Assembly: GCA_024763185.1 (NCBI GenBank)
Contig: JANTFY010000006.1
Coordinates: forward strand, 1-24,888
Source: Gammaproteobacteria bacterium
Lineage (GTDB): Bacteria > Pseudomonadota > Gammaproteobacteria > GCA-001735895
Reading direction: 5' to 3'
Length of the DNA stretch: 24,888 bases
The translations under genes and the position numbers were made by a program. Below are positions 1 to 7,556 of this stretch, piece by piece. Each line of letters opens with the position of its first letter. Within the stretch, counting starts at the first letter, position 1. The notes beneath the pieces are model-generated. The model was not told where the DNA came from. It saw nothing but the letters and a program-made list of their open reading frames with translations, and did not search any database.

Positions 1-956
1 CCGATACAGGTTTTTCCGGTATAACCAGGGGCCAGAGACGCCGGATCCGGCAGGCAGGCCTTGACCACTTTAAGCGGCACCACCTCCAGGCCTTCGGCGG
101 TAGTGACGGGATGCTCGGATAACAGGCCGATATTTTTTAGCACCGTGAAACAGTTAATATAATGATCACTGAAACCCATCCAGAAACGGATGGAATTTGC
201 ATCGATGTTCTTGGACAGCGAATGCAGTTCATCATGACCGGTTAGATAAATAGTTTGTTCGCCAACAACCGGGAAAGTGTATTTTTGCTTTTCGGAATGC
301 ACCGCTTTACTCACCCACTGACGATCGATCCAGGTCCACACCTGTCCGGTAAATTCCCTGAAATTGATTTCCGGGTCAAAATTGGTGGCAAAATATTTAC
401 CATGATCACCGGCGTTGACATCCATGATATCAATGCTGTCGATCTCATCAAAATAATGTTTGACCGCATAGGCGCAATAGGCATTGACCACCCCCGGATC
501 AAAACCCGCCCCTAAAATGGCAGTGACACCTTTTTCCTTGCAGGCATCCAGATACTTCCATTCATAATTGGCGTACCAGGGTGGATCTTCACAGATTTTA
601 TCGGGGTCTTCGTGAATGGCCGTATCGATATACGCGGACCCGGTTTTCAGGCAGGCCTGCAATACCGACATGTTGATAAAAGGCGACCCGACATTGATAA
701 CGATATCCGTTTGTGTCTCTTCAATCAGTTGACAGGTGGCGTCAATATCCATCGCATCTATCTGCCGTGAGTAAAGTCTTTTACTGCTATCCTTAAGATT
801 TTTCTTGCGCAGCACGCTTTCGATAATCGCATCGCATTTGTCCTGGGTTCTGGAGGCAATGCAAACATCTCCAAATTCATCATTATGCTGTGCGCATTTA
901 TGAGCGACGACATTGGCAACGCCACCCGCCCCCAGTATCAGTATGTTTTTATTCAT
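1..956 (-). CDS. Carboxynorspermidine/carboxyspermidine dehydrogenase (saccharopine dehydrogenase family), C-terminus outside window
   Basis: The minus-strand reading frame is open from an ATG at 954-956 to the window edge, giving the first 318 or so residues of a protein usually near 400. It begins MNKNILILGAGGVANVVAHK, a Rossmann GxGxxA nucleotide-binding motif typical of LYS1/saccharopine dehydrogenase-like enzymes. Further in are GSPFINMSVLQACL, YIDTA and LGAGFDPGVVNAYCAYA, and near the edge PGYTGKTCIG, all features of this family. The enzyme is known to condense a diamine (putrescine or 1,3-diaminopropane) with aspartate semialdehyde, reducing the Schiff base with NADPH to carboxyspermidine or carboxynorspermidine in the cytoplasm. 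Its start overlaps the stop of the upstream decarboxylase gene by 8 bases, implying translational coupling. Which diamine is used cannot be read from the sequence. Confidence 0.9.
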   Translation of the reverse strand, partial: MNKNILILGAGGVANVVAHKCAQHNDEFGDVCIASRTQDKCDAIIESVLRKKNLKDSSKRLYSRQIDAMDIDATCQLIEETQTDIVINVGSPFINMSVLQACLKTGSAYIDTAIHEDPDKICEDPPWYANYEWKYLDACKEKGVTAILGAGFDPGVVNAYCAYAVKHYFDEIDSIDIMDVNAGDHGKYFATNFDPEINFREFTGQVWTWIDRQWVSKAVHSEKQKYTFPVVGEQTIYLTGHDELHSLSKNIDANSIRFWMGFSDHYINCFTVLKNIGLLSEHPVTTAEGLEVVPLKVVKACLPDPASLAPGYTGKTCI

Positions 957-2097
957 GACGACCTTTTTTCGAGTAATTATGCGTGTTCCAATAACTGCCG
1001 AGATTAAACTTGAAATCCTTGTAATCGAAGGTTTTTAGGGTTTCATGTCGACCGTCCAGACGTCTGATCAGGATGGTTGGCATTTTCAGGCCATTGAACC
1101 AATTCATCTTCACCATGGTATAACCCGCGGCGTCAGCAAAATGAATTTGATCACCCACCTTCAGCGGCTTGTGGAATTTAAAGTCTCCAAAGACATCCCC
1201 TGCCAGACAGGTTTTTCCGGCAACCTGGTAGCGGTGCCTGCCCTGCCCACTATCTTCTATTACGGCTGGCTCCCGGTAAATCAATAAATCCAGCATATGG
1301 GCTTCTATTGAACTGTCGACAATCGCGATGTCGACCTCGTTGTGAACTATGTCGAGCACGGTAGTGACCAGGCTGGCAGCACCGGTTATCGCGGTTTCTC
1401 CTGGCTCTAGATATACCTGAACGGAATAACGTTCACTGAATGTTTTCAATTTCTCGGCGAATTTATCCAGCGGGTAATCATCCAGTGTAAAATAGATGCC
1501 CCCACCCAGGCTCACCCAGTCGAGCTTGTGTAATAAATCTTGGTAAGTCTCTGCGATGTGATCGAGACTTTTGGAAAAATCATCGAAGTCTTCATTTTCA
1601 CAGTTGTAATGAATCATCACGCCATTGATCAGCGGCACCGCATCCATAACCGCCGTGTAATCGGTGACACCCAGCCGCGAATTAGGACGTGCTGGATCCG
1701 CCAGATCATAGTCCGAAGAACTGATTCCGGGATTGATTCGCAAACCCAGGTCACAGGAGGAAAGGTCTTTATGAAAGGTTTTTAGCTGACTGATGGAGTT
1801 GAAGATTATTTTATTAGCGTACTGCTTCAACTCAGGGATTTCTTCCTTTGCGAAGGCCACGCTATAAGCATGCACCTCTTTACCGAATTCCTCATAACCC
1901 AGGCGGGCTTCATACAATGAACTGCTGGTCGTGCCATCCATGTAGTTGCGCATCAACTCAAAAGCGGGCCAGGTGGAAAAGCATTTTAAGGCTAGCACAG
2001 CCTTAATGCCGGCATGCTCTCTTAGCCATTGTATTTTTTCCATATTTTTAAGCAGGTGCTGTTCATCAATGACATAGCACGGGGTGTCAAAGCGCAT
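949..2097 (-). CDS. nspC: Carboxynorspermidine/carboxyspermidine decarboxylase
   Basis: This 382-residue protein is a fold-type III (alanine racemase-like) PLP decarboxylase. The PLP lysine is Lys38 in VLALKCF. Other family marks are HYNCEN near 163-168, the phosphate-binding GGG at 198-200, EPGE at 231-234 and TCLAGDVFGD near 296-305, which holds the catalytic Cys297 and Asp301. DSSIEAHMLDLLIYREPA is characteristic of the NspC/CASDC group rather than of lysine or diaminopimelate decarboxylases. It removes the carboxyl group from carboxynorspermidine or carboxyspermidine to release norspermidine or spermidine. The gene lies one base downstream of the SpeD-like gene and overlaps the dehydrogenase gene that makes its substrate, so the three are almost certainly one operon. 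The nspC name is by family; the natural product here may be spermidine rather than norspermidine. Confidence 0.92.
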   Translation of the reverse strand: MRFDTPCYVIDEQHLLKNMEKIQWLREHAGIKAVLALKCFSTWPAFELMRNYMDGTTSSSLYEARLGYEEFGKEVHAYSVAFAKEEIPELKQYANKIIFNSISQLKTFHKDLSSCDLGLRINPGISSSDYDLADPARPNSRLGVTDYTAVMDAVPLINGVMIHYNCENEDFDDFSKSLDHIAETYQDLLHKLDWVSLGGGIYFTLDDYPLDKFAEKLKTFSERYSVQVYLEPGETAITGAASLVTTVLDIVHNEVDIAIVDSSIEAHMLDLLIYREPAVIEDSGQGRHRYQVAGKTCLAGDVFGDFKFHKPLKVGDQIHFADAAGYTMVKMNWFNGLKMPTILIRRLDGRHETLKTFDYKDFKFNLGSYWNTHNYSKKGRHE

Positions 2098-2098
2098 T

Positions 2099-2524
2099 TC
2101 ACGAATTTACGACTGCAGCCTGTAAGTTGTGTTGCATGAAAGGTGCCTGAAGTGGCAGATCAATGCCTCTCTCAAGAAAAGCGGTACGGATTTTTGTAGG
2201 TGCAAAATGTTTTTCCACCACCTTGATGGCGACATTCTGGTTTACACATTTACAGGAAAATATATCCAGATATGCATCGCGGTTATTGTCACTGAAATGA
2301 CCCATAATCGCCGAGGTTTCGATCAACTGTACCAGAGAATATCCGGCAGCTTCATAGCTGTGTTCGGCAAAATGCACAATAAGCGGCTCACCATAGGCAA
2401 CCATATCGATTTCTTTAACCAGTTCCTTCACGAAAGCGCTAATAGCATCTTTGGAGCAGATGTTTTCATTGCAACCCCCCAAGTCTAAAACCAGGTGCTG
2501 CCCCCATGGTTTTTGATTCGACAT
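2099..2524 (-). CDS. SpeD-family pyruvoyl-dependent decarboxylase homologue (AdoMet decarboxylase fold; possibly an ornithine/arginine decarboxylase)
   Basis: This 141-residue protein has the size and landmarks of a class 1b AdoMet decarboxylase: GQHLVLDL near the N-terminus and ETSAIMGHF...AYLDIFSCK in the middle. By hand alignment to the Thermotoga enzyme, Ser71 would be the serine cleaved to form the pyruvoyl group, with His76 and Cys91 matching the processing His and proton-donor Cys. The usual Glu-Ser-His at the cleavage point is Thr-Ser-Ala here. The start is fixed by a strong GGAGGA ribosome site at 2533-2538, eight bases upstream. No spermidine synthase lies beside it; instead it leads an operon with carboxyspermidine dehydrogenase and decarboxylase, which do not use decarboxylated AdoMet. 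Michael and colleagues have reported SpeD homologues that became pyruvoyl ornithine or arginine decarboxylases (from memory), and this context fits that. AdoMet decarboxylase remains possible. Confidence 0.82.
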   Translation of the reverse strand: MSNQKPWGQHLVLDLGGCNENICSKDAISAFVKELVKEIDMVAYGEPLIVHFAEHSYEAAGYSLVQLIETSAIMGHFSDNNRDAYLDIFSCKCVNQNVAIKVVEKHFAPTKIRTAFLERGIDLPLQAPFMQHNLQAAVVNS

Positions 2525-2804
2525 ATTGAAAATCCTCCGTTATTATACATTTTTATGTATTCGTTTAGGCGTATATTCTACAGATTATTATTATTTTATC
2601 TATTGATTTAAAGATATTCATTTAAAGACAGAGTCAATCACGCGAACACCTGTTGAGTTATGTCAATTTATATAATGAAAACTGTGGGAGCCCGCTTAAC
2701 ATTGCTGTAATATTTGGTTGTAGAACTATATAAATAAAGCTTTATATCTGCATGAGTGGATATAACCGTATAAATAAACCAACAACTTCCCAAAGGACAT
2801 AACC
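2525..2804. promoter_or_regulatory. AT-rich divergent intergenic region with inverted and direct repeats
   Basis: This gap separates the minus-strand polyamine operon from the plus-strand transporter operon, so both promoters should lie here. On the minus strand a TATAAT (2542-2547) sits just before the SpeD-like ribosome site, but no convincing -35 was found, and it overlaps a perfect ATACAT-TTTT-ATGTAT inverted repeat at 2545-2560. Towards the plus-strand gene are a TATAAT at 2671-2676, an inverted repeat ATATAAA-6-TTTATAT at 2728-2747, and two copies of TATAAATAAA (2729-2738 and 2769-2778) exactly 40 bases apart. These are plausible operator sites, but AT-rich DNA gives such repeats by chance fairly often. 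Confidence 0.45.
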
Positions 2805-2807
2805 ATT
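2792..2807 (+). promoter_or_regulatory. Ribosome binding site with probable ATT start codon
   Basis: AAAGGA at 2792-2797 lies seven bases before an ATT at 2805. The frame is open from a TAA at 2775 and contains no ATG, GTG or TTG before the ATG at 2847, which has no good ribosome site. The intervening codons give a sensible amphipathic start (NNIIELIERHLWW) that leads into the first membrane helix. ATT starts are rare but known, for example infC. Confidence 0.55.
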
Positions 2808-4070
2808 AATAACATCATCGAACTCATAGAGCGGCACCTATGGTGGATGTCGCTTGTATCGCTATTGATCGGCATATTCTGGGCGGATCAATCTTCAGAA
2901 TTTGCCTATGCCGTCAGCAACGCCATGGAAAGCTTTATCGATGGCTATGGTTATTTTGCCCCAGTTGCCATCTATTTGATTCTGACACCTACGCTCACCA
3001 AATTGTTATCGAGCGAATCCCGCGGCAAAGGCTTCGCCAAGTACACCATTAAATGGTACGTGGTTGCCCGAATTATTGCCCTTGTCTATGGCGCACTCTG
3101 GACTGCTGTCGCCTTTGGCATGCCCCTTTATTCATCGGTTGAAGGCTTGGGGGCAGCGGCGACAGAGTCTTTGACCTCGCTGGTTTGGATGCTCACAAAT
3201 AGTGTTTATTTTTATGCGATCTATGCTTCGATCATAACGGTTTTTATTGCCACTCGAAAACCCGGGCTTGCAAAAACACTGGCCAAAGGTGTCGATCTTA
3301 TCGAGCACCTGGGCCAGTTTATTGTGCCCATTATTCCGTTCCTGATGATTGCAATCGGCGCGTATGTCACAATTTTACCCGAGGTGCTCGCGGAAAGCCT
3401 GGGGCCCGAAATGGAAAACGCCAGGGTAAATACCGTTTCCATACTGGGTTTACCGATCGACATCACGACCCCGCTGGGCATGATTTTACTGTATATCCTG
3501 AGTGCCTTTTTAACCGGGTTTATTAGTGGCACCTGGCATGCCGGCCTGCTGTATCTGGTCAAACGTGCAAAACCGGATTTTTCCCTCAAGGAATACTTTT
3601 CGGTTTACTGGATAAAGGTTTACCCGATGTTATGGGCGACTTCTTCCGAGGCGCTGGGCACACCGCTTAATCTGCATATGATCAAGAAATTCTGTCCGAC
3701 CATTCCCGATGAAGTTCGCCAGTTTGTCGTAGGCACCGGTTCATTCCTCAATATCAATGGCACCATGATCAACGTGATACTGATGACCGGTCTGGTGGCC
3801 ACCATCCTGAATGTCGATGTCTCGCTGTTACAACTGCTGCTGTGTATCCCAATCGTATTTTTAATTGGTTATGGCGTGCCGGGTATTCCTGGTGAACTGA
3901 TACTTTTCGGTGGGCCAGTGGCGCTATCCATTGGCGTACCTCCCGAGCTGATGCCTATTTTCCTCGGTTTGTATATTGGCTTGCAGATAGGCCTGCCTGA
4001 CTCATTTCGTACGGCAGCAAACTCCACTGATGAGTGCTTATGCGCTATCATCCTTAACAAGAGGTACTGA
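2805..4070 (+). CDS. Divergent SDF-fold (dicarboxylate/amino acid:cation symporter-like) membrane transporter
   Basis: With the proposed ATT start the protein is 421 residues; from the first ATG (2847) it is 407. It has many hydrophobic segments and the re-entrant-hairpin signatures of the GltPh/DAACS fold. A serine-rich hairpin reads ATSSEALGTPL, the broken-helix motif is FLNINGTMINV (in place of the usual NMDGT), the second hairpin is GVPGIPGELILFGG, and the last helix carries FRTAANSTDECLCAIILNK (RTxxNxTxD in the family). The conserved Arg, Asn and final Asp of the last helix are kept, but the sodium-site Asp of NMDGT is Asn, so ion coupling and substrate may differ from glutamate transporters. 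The gene ends 14 bases before the P-type ATPase start, indicating one operon. The substrate is unknown. Confidence 0.82.
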   Translation: MNNIIELIERHLWWMSLVSLLIGIFWADQSSEFAYAVSNAMESFIDGYGYFAPVAIYLILTPTLTKLLSSESRGKGFAKYTIKWYVVARIIALVYGALWTAVAFGMPLYSSVEGLGAAATESLTSLVWMLTNSVYFYAIYASIITVFIATRKPGLAKTLAKGVDLIEHLGQFIVPIIPFLMIAIGAYVTILPEVLAESLGPEMENARVNTVSILGLPIDITTPLGMILLYILSAFLTGFISGTWHAGLLYLVKRAKPDFSLKEYFSVYWIKVYPMLWATSSEALGTPLNLHMIKKFCPTIPDEVRQFVVGTGSFLNINGTMINVILMTGLVATILNVDVSLLQLLLCIPIVFLIGYGVPGIPGELILFGGPVALSIGVPPELMPIFLGLYIGLQIGLPDSFRTAANSTDECLCAIILNKRY

Positions 4071-4084
4071 GGAGGGCATAAATC

Positions 4085-6217
4085 ATGATTCAACTGGGTG
4101 GCATGATACTGGTGATGGCAGGTGTAACCGCCGCGCCTTATGTAAAAAAAGCGCTGAATAAGATTCAGACTTCGGGCAGCAAAAATGCGGGCGACAATAA
4201 GCCGGTTAAAGCTGCAGATGGGCAAATGCTCGAGAGTACCGAATCACACAGCGAATTGGCCGTGGCCGCTGAACAGGAAAGAAGCAAGTTTCGCTTTATC
4301 CTGACAACCGGCACCATGGGTCTTGCAGTGATGGCCCAAACCGGGTTCCCCTGGCTCATCCCGGTCAGCTACCTGTTAATCGGTTATTTCTCAGCCGATA
4401 TCTTTAAAGAAGCCGCCAATGCCCTGTTTAAAGACAAAAAAATCAAGGTCGATATCCTCGACACCATTGTGATTCTACTGACCCTGATGTTTGGTCAAAT
4501 TGGTGCCGCGGCCTTTATGGTCTGGATTCTCGACCTGGCAGACATGCTGCTGCAAAAAACCACTAAAAAATCACAAAAATATTTAACCGATATTTTCGGC
4601 GAACAGCCCCGTTATGCGTGGTTATTAATCGATGGATCAGAAGTACACACCGAGGTAAAAGACTTGAAAAAGGGTGATGTGATCGTGGTGGGCACGGGGG
4701 AATCGATCCCGGTTGATGGCGTCATCATCGACGGTGGCGCGATGATTGACCAGCAAAGCCTGACCGGTGAATCCACGCCCGCTGATAAACAGGAAAATGA
4801 CCATGTATTCGCATCGACCGTCATCGTCGCGGGCAAGGTCACCGTTAAAGTCGAAGAAACCGGTAAAAACACACTGGCATCCCAGGTCATTTCAATTATT
4901 AATGAAGCATCAGGCTACGATGTCAGGCTGCAGTCTGTGGGCGAAAAAATGGCGGATAAAATGGTTATTCCCACACTGGGCCTCGGTGCCATGGGGTATG
5001 CTACAGCGGGTTCGGGGGCCCTGCTGGCCATCATAAATGCTGATTATGGTACGGGTATTCGGGTAGCCGCACCCATAGCATTACTGGCCTCTTTGGGCAA
5101 TGCAGCAAAAAATGGCATCCTGATAAAACACAGTGAAGTGGTAGAAAAACTTAAAGACATTGATGTTGTTTTATTCGATAAGACAGGGACGTTAACCCGT
5201 GAAGTGCCAACCGTTTCCAGAATCGTCACAGCGGATGACACTTACAATGAAGATGAAATCCTATTTTACACGGCTACCGCTGAACAAAAATTTGACCACC
5301 CCATTGCAGCCGCTATTTTACAAAAAGCGCAGGACCAGAATATCGAGCTGGGCAAGTATGACGATTCCGAGTATGACGTTGGTTTAGGCATCAATGTAAA
5401 AATAGGAGAGCACTGGATCAAGGTGGGCAGCGGCCGTTATATGGAGCGCGAGGGCATTGAGATCCCATCTGTAATTAATTCGGCATTAGATGAAGCCGGT
5501 GAACGTGGACTATCCGCTATCTTGACCGCAATCAATAATAAAGTAGCCGGCATGATTGAACTAAAATCCACAATAAGGGATGAAGCTGCTGATGTTATTG
5601 CTGATTTAAGAGCCAATGGTATTAAAGAGATCGTACTTATTTCAGGCGACCATGAAGCCCCCACCAAGGAGCTCTCACGACAGTTGAATATTGACCGCTA
5701 TTTTGCCGGTGTACTGCCCAATGAAAAAGCGGATTACGTGAAATTACTGCAGGATGAGGGTAAGAAAGTGATGATGGTCGGCGACGGCATCAATGATTCT
5801 GCCGCGCTTTCGCACGCCGAAATCGGGGTCTCGTTGAAAGGCGCGTCAACCATCGCGGTGGATGTTGCCGACGTGATTTTCATGGATGGAACCCTGACCA
5901 AATTCCATTACCTGTTTGAAGTCGCTGAAACCCTGCAGAAAAATGTTAAGCGCAGCTTCCTTCTGGTAGCCATTCCCAATACGGTCTGTATTGCCGGTGC
6001 ATTCATGGGAATTTTTGGATTAAAAGCATCCCTGGTACTTAACAATGGTTTCAACTTGATTGCCGCCGCCAATGGTATGCTGCCTTATACCGAAACCAGT
6101 GAAAGGCCCGAACAAAAATCTGAAGAGAGCAACGAAGATATCGTCGCGAGCGATAAAGCAAGCAAGAAAAAGAAAGAAAAGAAGAAGAAAAAGGACGCTT
6201 TACAAGAGGTCGCCTAA
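4085..6217 (+). CDS. P1B-like P-type ATPase lacking the CPx motif (possible iron/ferrosome-type pump)
   Basis: This 710-residue protein has all P-type ATPase catalytic motifs: TGES at 227-230, DKTGTLT with phosphorylated Asp365, FDHP with the P1B-type HP at 405-406, and GDGIND at 566-571. The membrane segment before the P-domain reads ADYGTGIRVAAP (319-330) where classical heavy-metal pumps have CPC, CPH or SPC, and the only cysteine in the protein is Cys635. There is no N-terminal HMA domain; a hydrophobic helix (5-20) with APYVKKAL precedes a variable linker. The C-terminus is a lysine-rich tail (about 691-703). A strong ribosome site (GAGGAGGG) precedes the ATG. Loss of thiolate ligands suggests a harder cation such as Fe2+ or Mn2+. 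FezB ferrosome ATPases (P1B-6 group) are also described as having unusual N-termini, but identity with them is inference. Confidence 0.88.
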   Translation: MIQLGGMILVMAGVTAAPYVKKALNKIQTSGSKNAGDNKPVKAADGQMLESTESHSELAVAAEQERSKFRFILTTGTMGLAVMAQTGFPWLIPVSYLLIGYFSADIFKEAANALFKDKKIKVDILDTIVILLTLMFGQIGAAAFMVWILDLADMLLQKTTKKSQKYLTDIFGEQPRYAWLLIDGSEVHTEVKDLKKGDVIVVGTGESIPVDGVIIDGGAMIDQQSLTGESTPADKQENDHVFASTVIVAGKVTVKVEETGKNTLASQVISIINEASGYDVRLQSVGEKMADKMVIPTLGLGAMGYATAGSGALLAIINADYGTGIRVAAPIALLASLGNAAKNGILIKHSEVVEKLKDIDVVLFDKTGTLTREVPTVSRIVTADDTYNEDEILFYTATAEQKFDHPIAAAILQKAQDQNIELGKYDDSEYDVGLGINVKIGEHWIKVGSGRYMEREGIEIPSVINSALDEAGERGLSAILTAINNKVAGMIELKSTIRDEAADVIADLRANGIKEIVLISGDHEAPTKELSRQLNIDRYFAGVLPNEKADYVKLLQDEGKKVMMVGDGINDSAALSHAEIGVSLKGASTIAVDVADVIFMDGTLTKFHYLFEVAETLQKNVKRSFLLVAIPNTVCIAGAFMGIFGLKASLVLNNGFNLIAAANGMLPYTETSERPEQKSEESNEDIVASDKASKKKKEKKKKKDALQEVA

Positions 6218-6235
6218 ACGGTATTTACCCAGGCC

Positions 6236-6284
6236 TGACATGTCAGCCATGTATACCTCCGGCAAAACCGGTGGTATACATGGC
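6236..6284. terminator. Long perfect hairpin between convergent genes (probable bidirectional terminator)
   Basis: Two symmetric elements follow the ATPase stop: a 10-base palindrome TGACATGTCA (6236-6245), then a 39-base hairpin at 6246-6284 with 12 perfect pairs (GCCATGTATACC/GGTATACATGGC), one T/T mismatch, four more CCGG pairs and a CAAAA loop. It sits 13 bases past the stop of the opposing gene, where a shared terminator is expected. No clear T-run follows on either strand, so intrinsic termination is not certain; it may instead protect transcript ends. Confidence 0.6.
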
Positions 6285-6296
6285 ATTTAAAGCGTA

Positions 6297-6605
6297 TTAC
6301 TCAAGATCCTTTTCAAGCTTTTCAACACCCATATCCCAAAAATATTTAACGCCAATACCAACCACTAGGGCGGTACCGCCCATGATCAGCAGGCCATGCC
6401 CTAAAATACCCGATGCAGCGGCCCCAATGCCCGTTGCAACGCCTGTGCCTACTGCCTCCTTGCCGACAGCAATACCTGCATCTTTTGGCTCGATCTCGCC
6501 GTTTTTGTATTTTTTAAAATTTGCGGCACCTGAGCTGATCGCTCCCACGAATCCGCCGACAACACTCGTTCCTGAAAATGATGATGTTATAAAATATCCG
6601 AACAT
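6297..6605 (-). CDS. Small glycine-rich membrane protein, family unrecognised
   Basis: A 102-residue protein with a strong ribosome site (GGGAGGAG, seven bases before the ATG). It has a hydrophobic N-terminal stretch (about 1-28), a charged middle (FKKYKNGEIEPKD) and a long glycine/alanine-rich hydrophobic stretch (about 53-88, with GTGVATGIGAAASGILGHG) resembling glycine-zipper helices, ending in an acidic/basic tail (EKLEKDLE). Two membrane helices are likely. It faces the P-type ATPase gene tail to tail across a shared hairpin. Glycine-packed small membrane proteins occur in magnetosome and ferrosome gene sets, but no specific motif here proves membership. Function unknown; the gene itself looks real. 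Confidence 0.7.
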   Translation of the reverse strand: MFGYFITSSFSGTSVVGGFVGAISSGAANFKKYKNGEIEPKDAGIAVGKEAVGTGVATGIGAAASGILGHGLLIMGGTALVVGIGVKYFWDMGVEKLEKDLE

Positions 6606-6928
6606 GATATGACTCCTCCCAAATTTAGGTTTAAATCAGTGATCTGCACCTGACTATTTCAAATGACTTCAACAAGGTAAAACCTGATTAAAGTACAAAA
6701 AATATAAAACCCATTCCCATGGATGTCAATAATTCCAATTTCTCCGGGCGCACGCTTTGAAGGTTAATTTCTCCGTGTAATACAGGATATCCATTCTCGC
6801 TTTGTGAGAAATAACCAGGAGCAGTTATAATCGGGTTATATACAATAATAGTCAGTACCTGATATGGAGCAGGCCATAAAAATGATGAATCTTGACGATA
6901 ACTTCGTTCGCGACTGCGTAGCTGAAAA
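6606..6928. other. Intergenic region with no gene identified
   Basis: This 323-base gap lies between two divergent genes and should carry both promoters. It contains several AT-rich -10-like stretches, including TTATAATCGGGTTATA around 6825-6840, but no -35/-10 pair with correct spacing was convincing. A minus-strand reading frame crossing part of it has no ribosome site and unconvincing composition. Confidence 0.4.
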
Positions 6929-7417
6929 ATGCCCGGATTGATGCCCATACCGGTACCGGGATTGATTATCAGGCTTACCAGTTACCTGTTCTCTTCTACC
7001 GTAAAAAAATTCTATCCTCGGGAAAAACTTGCCGAGATGATCAAGGTCGAGTTCAGCAAAGAGCCATCCGCTATAAAAATAAATTGCTTTGAGTTACCGG
7101 ATATAAGCGCATGGCTGGTCTTTACCAATACTTCCCCTTTTCATGTCACCCTCTTTGAACTTGAGGCTGAACTGTATATGCCTGACCGGGTAGCTAATCT
7201 TGTCAAGATCTGTAACCTTGAATTGGCACCTTCAGTTGAGGAGCGGTTATTTATCCAAACCGATTTAACCGAAAAGCAGGTGGAATACATTGAAAAACAT
7301 AAAAGCATTCAGGACCCTTTTTTAAATATCAATGCAATGCTGAATTGCAGACTGTCGTCATTTGACATCAATGATCGCGAAATTCCAGCCACAAATATTG
7401 AATTTATAAGCTGTTAA
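6929..7417 (+). CDS. Hypothetical protein with N-terminal hydrophobic segment
   Basis: A 162-residue protein not recognised. It opens with a proline-rich hydrophobic stretch (MPGLMPIPVPGLIIRLTSYL), short for a membrane anchor and without a lipobox. A mixed alpha/beta region follows, with alternating hydrophobic residues (INCFELPDISAWLVFTNTSP, then VTLFELEAELYMPDRV) suggestive of a beta-sandwich, perhaps LEA-like or accessory to a membrane complex. No catalytic motif is visible. The start is either the ATG at 6929 or the one at 6941; neither has a clear ribosome site, and a stop at 6923 rules out extension. It stands alone on the plus strand, 139 bases before the CDF exporter gene. Confidence 0.6.
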   Translation: MPGLMPIPVPGLIIRLTSYLFSSTVKKFYPREKLAEMIKVEFSKEPSAIKINCFELPDISAWLVFTNTSPFHVTLFELEAELYMPDRVANLVKICNLELAPSVEERLFIQTDLTEKQVEYIEKHKSIQDPFLNINAMLNCRLSSFDINDREIPATNIEFISC

Positions 7418-7556
7418 ATGACCCCGGAATGATATTCGTCTCTTTATCCTTAGCTTTCCTTGACAAGATTGAAAGCCAGCTTTAAGCAGGCTGTTTATGG
7501 TAACATGGATAAGAGAGCAGGTTTATTCTATGTAATCTTAGCAACCGGTTATAATC

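Noticed and set aside
2714..2734. Promoter TTGGTT/TATAAA upstream of the SDF gene
   Set aside because: The spacing between the elements is only 9 bases, too short for a sigma70 promoter.
6688..6948. 86-codon minus-strand frame
   Set aside because: No ribosome site, odd composition, and it runs across the divergent promoter gap and the start of a better plus-strand gene.
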